Shown here: in pieces, positions 6,845 to 10,719 of the stretch | How positions within the stretch are numbered: the first letter of the stretch is position 1 | Layout: the number at the start of each line of letters is the position of its first letter | Assembly: GCA_050261415.1 (NCBI GenBank) | Contig: JBLNDG010000146.1 | Span: 1-10,719 of the forward strand | DNA length: 10,719 bases | DNA from: JBLNDG01 sp050261415 | Lineage (GTDB): Bacteria > Bacillota > Clostridia > Lutisporales > Lutisporaceae | Direction: 5' to 3' | Translations under genes and position numbers: made by a program | Notes under the pieces: model-generated | Told to the model about the DNA's origin: nothing | The model's database searches: none | What the model saw: only the letters and a program-made list of their open reading frames with translations

Positions 6845-7089
6845 ATTGACGAATGAGGACATTTTCTGATGTATGAAGGGTATGAGACACAGTAAAAAAT
6901 AACTTTGTGTAAATAAATGGACCATATGAGCACAGTATGGAATAAGAAAATAACAGCTATAAAAATACGCTGAGGGTTATGCCGCTTGTTTTTATAGCTG
7001 TTATTTTTATGCTTCGTTATAAAAAAAATAAAAATACGCAAAATATTCAAGATATATTAATAAGCCACAAACTGAAAGGAGGAAAAAAA
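6845..7089. other. AT-rich leader region of the por operon
   Basis: There is no gene here. It holds a small CCATA/TATGG hairpin at 6922-6940, the long hairpin at 6947-7007 and the porG ribosome site AGGAGG at 7077-7082. A clear promoter was not found. The best candidate lies upstream (TTGATA at 6779-6784 and TACTAT at 6803-6808, 18-nt spacing), inside the decayed frame, and would give a leader of about 280 nt. A direct repeat of 14 of 15 bases (TAATAA, optional A, GCCACAAA) occurs at 6494-6508 and 7058-7071. Confidence 0.4.
6947..7007. terminator. 19-bp perfect hairpin upstream of porG
   Basis: Positions 6947-6965 are the exact reverse complement of 6989-7007, enclosing a 23-nt loop. The arms carry A-rich and T-rich ends, so termination in either direction is possible. 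On the + strand it would act before the por operon, either ending upstream transcription or serving as an attenuator in the operon leader. The stem is AT-rich (four G or C pairs in the middle). It could also be a small inverted-repeat element. Confidence 0.5.
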
Positions 7090-7668
7090 TTGGGCAAACT
7101 TATAGAAATACGTTGGCACGGCCGTGGGGGGCAAGGTGCAAAAACCGCATCTCTTTTACTTGCAGATGCTGCTTTTAATACCGGTAAGTATATACAAGGG
7201 TTTCCCGAATATGGTCCTGAACGGATGGGTGCCCCGATAACGGCTTACAACAGGATAAGTGACGAAAGGATCAATATCCACTCAAATATTTACGAACCGG
7301 ATTATGTTGTCGTAGTTGATGAATCACTGTTGTCTTCTATTGATGTTACAGCGGGGCTCAAGGAATCAGGAGCAATAATAATTAATACAGGCAAGTCGCC
7401 GGATGAAGTAAAAAAATATCTCAAAGGGTACAAAGGAAAGGTTTGTACAATTGATGCAAGGAAAATTTCGGAGGAAACATTGGGCAAGAACTTCCCGAAT
7501 ACTCCCATGCTGGGAGCGGTGGTAAAGGTCAGTGGGGTAATGGATCTCCAAAAGTTCCTGGAGGATATGAAAGGTTCCTTTGCCCACAAATTTGCTACCA
7601 AGCCTGAGGTAATAGACGGAAACATGAAGGCCCTTGAACGCTCTGTGCAGGAGGTGCAAGGTCTATGA
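7090..7668 (+). CDS. porG: 2-oxoacid:ferredoxin oxidoreductase, gamma subunit
   Basis: The product is a 192-residue cytoplasmic subunit of the four-part pyruvate-type oxidoreductase, and the family contributes the CoA-related gamma domain. The N-terminal motif Ile-Arg-Trp-His-Gly-Arg-Gly-Gly-Gln-Gly (residues 7-16) and the Phe-Pro-Glu-Tyr-Gly-Pro-Glu-Arg-Met-Gly-Ala-Pro segment are family hallmarks. The start is the TTG at 7090, seven nt after AGGAGG (7077-7082). The frame is open further left to an ATG at 6979, but that would place the start inside the right arm region of the long hairpin and code through the ribosome site, so it is rejected. It is the first gene of porGDAB, and its stop overlaps the porD start by four bases (ATGA). 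Length and order match the Thermotoga maritima-type por operon. Pyruvate is the likely substrate, but 2-ketoisovalerate enzymes share this layout. Confidence 0.92.
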   Translation: MGKLIEIRWHGRGGQGAKTASLLLADAAFNTGKYIQGFPEYGPERMGAPITAYNRISDERINIHSNIYEPDYVVVVDESLLSSIDVTAGLKESGAIIINTGKSPDEVKKYLKGYKGKVCTIDARKISEETLGKNFPNTPMLGAVVKVSGVMDLQKFLEDMKGSFAHKFATKPEVIDGNMKALERSVQEVQGL

Positions 7669-7991
7669 GCACCAAAGAGTATAAGAAAATGACCCCGGAA
7701 ACTCCATGGCAGGAGATAACACCTGGTGGAACTATTTATGAAAGCGGAAATGCAGAAGGCTATAAGACCGGTGATTGGAGGGCCATGCGCCCGGTCTGGA
7801 TTGAGGAAAAATGTACGCAGTGTATGTTATGTCCTCCTACCTGCCCTGATACTGCAATACCGGTTAAGGACAGCAAGAGACTGGACTTTGACTATGACCA
7901 CTGCAAAGGCTGCGGGGTATGTGTTAAGGCATGCCCTTTTGATGCTATAGATTTTATTAAGGAAGAAGAAAAGGAAGAACAGGAGGTGTAA
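7665..7991 (+). CDS. porD: 2-oxoacid:ferredoxin oxidoreductase, delta subunit
   Basis: The product is a 108-residue ferredoxin-like subunit that carries electrons from the thiamine-bound intermediate towards free ferredoxin. Two 4Fe-4S motifs are complete: Cys50, 53, 56, 60 and Cys80, 83, 86, 90, with Cys60 and Cys90 each followed by Pro. The N-terminal 45 residues (Pro-Trp-Gln-Glu, Gly-Asp-Trp-Arg) are typical of the delta extension that packs on the complex. The C-terminus is strongly acidic (Glu/Lys-rich, residues 99-108). The ATG overlaps the porG stop as ATGA, implying coupled translation. Its last codons contain the AGGAGG that is the only good ribosome site for porA. Confidence 0.93.
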   Translation: MSTKEYKKMTPETPWQEITPGGTIYESGNAEGYKTGDWRAMRPVWIEEKCTQCMLCPPTCPDTAIPVKDSKRLDFDYDHCKGCGVCVKACPFDAIDFIKEEEKEEQEV

Positions 7992-8030
7992 GCTCATAGG
8001 GAATATAACTCCTTAGAGCATATACATATG
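7981..8030 (+). promoter_or_regulatory. Structured ribosome-binding region of porA
   Basis: AGGAGG at 7981-7986 is 41 nt from the porA ATG at 8028, and no other ribosome site lies closer. Between them, 7992-8002 can pair with 8010-8019 (ten pairs, one bulged A at 7996, one G-U) around a 7-nt loop. Folding this hairpin removes 28 nt and leaves an effective spacing near 13 nt. CTCCT at 8009-8013 can instead pair with AGGAG at 7981-7985, hiding the ribosome site. The two folds share 8010-8013 and exclude each other. The role is inferred. Confidence 0.5.
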
Positions 8031-9209
8031 GCAATAAGGGAAAGATTATCCGGAAATGAAGCAATAGCCGTAGCAATGAGGCAGATAAATCCTGATGTGG
8101 TGGCTGCATTTCCTATAACCCCGTCAACAGAAATACCGCAGTATTTCTCGCAGTTTGTGTCCAATGGAAAGGTGCAAACGGAATTTGTTGCAGTAGAATC
8201 GGAGCATAGTGCAATGTCTGCATGCATAGGTGCCCAGGCTGCAGGTGCGAGAACGATGACCGCAACTTCAGCAAACGGCCTGGCACTGATGTGGGAAATG
8301 CTTAATATTGCTTCGGCAATGAAGCTGCCTATTACAATGAGTTGCGTAAACAGGGCTATATCAGGACCTCTTAATATTCATAACGATCATAGTGATTCCA
8401 TGGGTGCAAGGGACTCCGGCTGGATACAGCTATACAGCGAGACCAACCAGGAGGCATATGACAACATCCTTCAAGCTATAAGAATAGCTGAGCATAAGGA
8501 TGTGCAGCTGCCTGTCATGGTCTGCCAGGACGGCTTCATTACCAGCCATGCTGTAGAAAATATTGAACTTCTCGAAGACGATAAGGTAAAAGCGTTTGTA
8601 GGTGAATACAAACCTGAACATTATCTTTTAAACCCTAACGAAAATATTGCTGTAGGCCCTTTGGATCTTCCGGCACACTGCTTTGAACATAAGAGGGAAC
8701 AAGCTCAAAGTATGCTGAATGCCAGGAAAGTCATACTTGATATAGCAGCCGAATATGAGAAAGTATCGGGCAGAAAATATGAGTATTTTGAAAAATACCA
8801 GCTTGATGATGCAGAAGTTGCTATTGTATTATTAAATTCAACTGCAGGAACAGCGAAGACTGTAGTTGATTCACTCAGAGGAAAGGGCATAAAGGCTGGT
8901 CTTTTGAAGCTAAGGGTATTCAGGCCATTTCCTGCAGAAGAAATCGCACAAGCCCTAAAAAATATAAAAGCTGTTGCTGGTATGGATAAAGCCGAAAGTA
9001 ATTCCGGGGTGGGAGGACCACTTGGAGGTGAAGTCAGGTCTGCTTTATATGGAAGGGCCGATGGGATCAAAGTAGTAAACTATATATACGGTTTAGGCGG
9101 CAGGGATGTAAGGGCAGAAGATATTGAGACGGTTTACAATGATCTGTTGGGCATAGTTAAGAGCGGCCAGGTCGGAGAAACCTATAGATATGTAGGAGTA
9201 AGAGGATAG
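8028..9209 (+). CDS. porA: 2-oxoacid:ferredoxin oxidoreductase, alpha subunit
   Basis: The product is a 393-residue subunit that binds the pyrimidine side of thiamine diphosphate together with PorB, and it has the normal length for the family. It corresponds to the first two domains of NifJ. Conserved points include Phe-Pro-Ile-Thr31-Pro-Ser-Thr-Glu, Val-Glu58-Ser-Glu-His-Ser-Ala (the glutamate that activates the cofactor), Asn108-Arg109-Ala, and His-Asn-Asp-His-Ser-Asp (118-123). A second domain follows from about residue 265. The start is the ATG at 8028, giving the usual Met-Ala-Ile-Arg-Glu-Arg-Leu-Ser-Gly-Asn opening. An in-frame TAA (the porD stop, 7989-7991) rules out any start further left than 7992, and no start codon lies between. 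It has no adjacent ribosome site (see 7981-8030). Confidence 0.94.
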   Translation: MAIRERLSGNEAIAVAMRQINPDVVAAFPITPSTEIPQYFSQFVSNGKVQTEFVAVESEHSAMSACIGAQAAGARTMTATSANGLALMWEMLNIASAMKLPITMSCVNRAISGPLNIHNDHSDSMGARDSGWIQLYSETNQEAYDNILQAIRIAEHKDVQLPVMVCQDGFITSHAVENIELLEDDKVKAFVGEYKPEHYLLNPNENIAVGPLDLPAHCFEHKREQAQSMLNARKVILDIAAEYEKVSGRKYEYFEKYQLDDAEVAIVLLNSTAGTAKTVVDSLRGKGIKAGLLKLRVFRPFPAEEIAQALKNIKAVAGMDKAESNSGVGGPLGGEVRSALYGRADGIKVVNYIYGLGGRDVRAEDIETVYNDLLGIVKSGQVGETYRYVGVRG

Positions 9210-9225
9210 GAGGCGAGTATTTTTC

Positions 9226-10164
9226 ATGGCATATAATATAAAGGAAGTAATGAACAAACCGGATAGACTGACGGGCGGGCACAGAATGTGCGCCGGCTGT
9301 GGTGCACCAGTTACAGTAAGAACAGTCCTTAGAGCTTTGAAAACCGAAGATCATGCTGTATGCGGAGCAGCAACAGGCTGTCTTGAAGTGTCAACATACT
9401 TATATCCGTATACAGCGTGGAAGGATTCATTCATACACACTGCCTTCGAAAATGTAGGAGCCACAATAAGCGGAGCAGAGGCAGCATATACTGCTCTCAG
9501 GAGAAAAGGCAAGCTTGACGAAACATACAAATTCATTGCCTTTGGAGGAGACGGGGGAACCTACGATATAGGATTGCAGTCCCTTTCAGGAGCAATGGAG
9601 AGAGGCCATGACATGGTTTATGTATGTTATGATAATGAGGCTTACATGAACACAGGGATACAGAGATCCTCAAGCACACCAAAGTACACTGACACTACTA
9701 CAAGCCCCCAGGGTTCCGTTTTACCGGGGAAACAACAGTTCAAGAAGGATTTGACAGGTGTTATGGCAGCACATCATATACCATATGTAGCTCAGACTAC
9801 ACTAACGGCTAATTTTAAGGATCTTTACGAGAAAGCAGAAAGGGCGATTTATAAAAAAGGCCCTGCATTTCTCAATGTCCTTGCCCCATGCCCAAGAGGC
9901 TGGAGGTATGACACGCCCGACTTGATGCAAATATGCAAACTGGCTATGGATACGTGCGTATGGCCGCTGTATGAAGTTGACGAAGGCGTCTGGAAGCTTA
10001 ACTATAAACCAAGAAAAAAACTTCCTGTAATCGAATATCTAAAGCCACAGGGGAGATTTAAACATCTTTTCAAGGACGAGAATAAGGGTTTGATTGATGA
10101 AATCCAGGCAGAAGTAGATAAAAAATGGGAAGAACTATTGAAAAAATGTGGTGAAACGGCTTGA
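9226..10164 (+). CDS. porB: 2-oxoacid:ferredoxin oxidoreductase, beta subunit
   Basis: The product is a 312-residue subunit with the thiamine diphosphate/Mg site and one 4Fe-4S cluster, equivalent to the C-terminal domain of NifJ. The cluster ligands are Cys22 and Cys25 (Met-Cys-Ala-Gly-Cys-Gly), Cys52 (Thr-Gly-Cys-Leu-Glu) and Cys222 (Ala-Pro-Cys-Pro). Gly108-Asp109-Gly110 and Asp136-Asn-Glu-Ala-Tyr-Met-Asn142-Thr-Gly form the diphosphate and metal motif. The Ile-Gln-Arg-Ser that follows is the split-enzyme form, where NifJ has Gly-Gln-Ser-Ser. The ATG follows AGGAGG (9208-9213) by 12 nt, and that site overlaps the porA stop. It ends the operon and is closed by a terminator. All cofactor ligands expected for activity are present. 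Confidence 0.95.
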   Translation: MAYNIKEVMNKPDRLTGGHRMCAGCGAPVTVRTVLRALKTEDHAVCGAATGCLEVSTYLYPYTAWKDSFIHTAFENVGATISGAEAAYTALRRKGKLDETYKFIAFGGDGGTYDIGLQSLSGAMERGHDMVYVCYDNEAYMNTGIQRSSSTPKYTDTTTSPQGSVLPGKQQFKKDLTGVMAAHHIPYVAQTTLTANFKDLYEKAERAIYKKGPAFLNVLAPCPRGWRYDTPDLMQICKLAMDTCVWPLYEVDEGVWKLNYKPRKKLPVIEYLKPQGRFKHLFKDENKGLIDEIQAEVDKKWEELLKKCGETA

Positions 10165-10167
10165 TTA

Positions 10168-10195
10168 AAAGCGTGCAGCAGTGCACGTTTTTTTT
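10168..10195 (+). terminator. Rho-independent terminator after porB
   Basis: The six-pair GC-rich stem CGTGCA (10172-10177) with TGCACG (10182-10187) encloses a GCAG loop. A-rich sequence precedes it and eight T follow (10188-10195). It starts four bases after the porB stop. Confidence 0.9.
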
Positions 10196-10274
10196 GAAAA
10201 CTTTTTGTGCCATAGTATTAAAAAAGCATATTTACACAGAATATAGCTGACTATGCAATATCGGAGGTAATGTA

Positions 10275-10622
10275 ATGGAAATTCTGAATGGACCGGCTCT
10301 TTTAAATAAGGATAGAATAATAATATCCAATCCGGAGCAGTATGAACGCGTAGAAATAAGAAACTTGAATTATGACGATGGCGAAGGCTTGGCAGGCTAT
10401 AATGGAAATGTAATTGTGGGCTACGGAAGCAATATTAAGGACATTTTCTTCCTATCCATCAATAAGTTGAAGAAGGATGACATGGAGACAATATGTGATA
10501 AGGTGTCGGACCAGTTCGGCCAGGATAATGAGCTTATAAACCTTATTATATTTAATGGTGAAAGTATAATATATAATCTGAATGATGAGGATTCAGACAC
10601 TGAGGATGAAATTCCCAGTTGA
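10275..10622 (+). CDS. Small acidic protein, unrecognised family
   Basis: The product is 115 residues with no signal peptide, membrane segment or cysteine-cluster motif; a single cysteine lies near residue 84. The N-terminal half is mixed beta-like (Arg-Ile-Ile-Ile-Ser-Asn, Asn-Val-Ile-Val-Gly-Tyr-Gly). The second half has a charged helix, then Leu-Ile-Ile-Phe-Asn-Gly-Glu-Ser-Ile-Ile-Tyr, and ends in an Asp/Glu-rich tail (about 103-113). The start is secure: GGAGG at 10263-10267 lies seven nt before the ATG. It sits after the porB terminator, so it should have its own promoter, which I could not place firmly. It appears to be coupled to the next frame by a TTGA stop-start overlap. No function is proposed; a cytoplasmic protein is likely from composition. 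Confidence 0.75.
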   Translation: MEILNGPALLNKDRIIISNPEQYERVEIRNLNYDDGEGLAGYNGNVIVGYGSNIKDIFFLSINKLKKDDMETICDKVSDQFGQDNELINLIIFNGESIIYNLNDEDSDTEDEIPS

Positions 10623-10719
10623 CTTCGGAGGATGGACATGATAAACTAAAGTTCCTGCCTCGGAAACAGAGCAGAAAAGCAGACAAAAAACGGAAGACAG
10701 AAAGTTACCTCAAAAAACC
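10619..10719 (+). CDS. Possible start of a lysine-rich protein, cut by window end
   Basis: An open frame begins at the TTG at 10619, which overlaps the previous stop as TTGA, and stays open to the window end (33 codons). It opens Met-Thr-Ser-Glu-Asp-Gly-His-Asp-Lys and becomes very rich in Lys and Arg, which could be a basic cytoplasmic tail or a nucleic-acid-binding segment. GAGGATG at 10602-10608 could be its ribosome site. A GGAGG at 10625-10629 with an ATG at 10636 gives only a three-codon frame, so it is not a competing gene start. The evidence is frame openness and overlap only. Confidence 0.35.
   Translation, partial: MTSEDGHDKLKFLPRKQSRKADKKRKTESYLKK

Noticed and set aside
6539..6925. 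Minus-strand 128-codon frame in the nifJ-porG spacer
   Set aside because: Composition is rich in His, Ile, Phe and Tyr as expected for antisense AT-rich DNA, there is no ribosome site at its start, and the opposite strand reads as better coding sequence.
6979..7089. N-terminal extension of porG from the ATG at 6979
   Set aside because: It would add 37 residues coded from within the long hairpin and across the AGGAGG ribosome site. The TTG at 7090 gives the normal family N-terminus at correct spacing.
1..10719. CRISPR array, tRNA/rRNA, transposase or phage genes
   Set aside because: No regularly spaced repeats, cloverleaf-like sequence or recognisable mobile-element protein was seen on either strand.

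Overview
The window looks like chromosome from a low-GC, Gram-positive, anaerobic, spore-forming member of the Clostridia. The evidence is AT-rich spacers, strong AGGAGG-type ribosome sites with some TTG starts, a BofA-type sporulation gene, and two complete ferredoxin-linked 2-oxoacid oxidoreductases. A cellulolytic clostridium of the Ruminiclostridium/Acetivibrio kind would fit, but the species cannot be fixed from the sequence alone. All supported genes lie on the + strand.

Layout. Positions 1-725 hold no convincing gene, but contain two copies of an 18-nt G-rich/TATAAT repeat, each followed by a terminator-like hairpin. Positions 726-1956 are the broken remains of a methyl-accepting chemotaxis protein: the sensor half is gone and a frameshift lies in the HAMP domain. 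Next comes the conserved sporulation-locus pair yaaL (DUF2508) and bofA, closed by a strong terminator. A well-formed promoter with a perfect 16-bp palindrome between its -35 and -10 boxes then drives nifJ, a full-length 1175-residue single-chain pyruvate:ferredoxin oxidoreductase with its own terminator.

A 593-bp spacer follows. It holds a probable decayed open frame and a 19-bp perfect hairpin. Then comes the four-gene operon porG-porD-porA-porB, a heterotetrameric 2-oxoacid (probably pyruvate):ferredoxin oxidoreductase, again terminated. The window ends with a small unrecognised acidic protein and the possible start of a lysine-rich one.

The core of the window is therefore two forms of the same enzyme class side by side: one fused polypeptide (NifJ) and one split into gamma, delta, alpha and beta subunits. 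Both would convert pyruvate plus CoA to acetyl-CoA and CO2 while reducing ferredoxin, which feeds hydrogenase or other electron sinks in fermentation. Their signals differ: nifJ has a palindrome-bearing promoter, while the por operon is preceded by a long hairpin and has an unusual structured ribosome-binding region before porA. I found no entirely new multi-gene system. The most unusual signals are the porA initiation region, the nifJ promoter palindrome, and the repeat-hairpin units at the left end.
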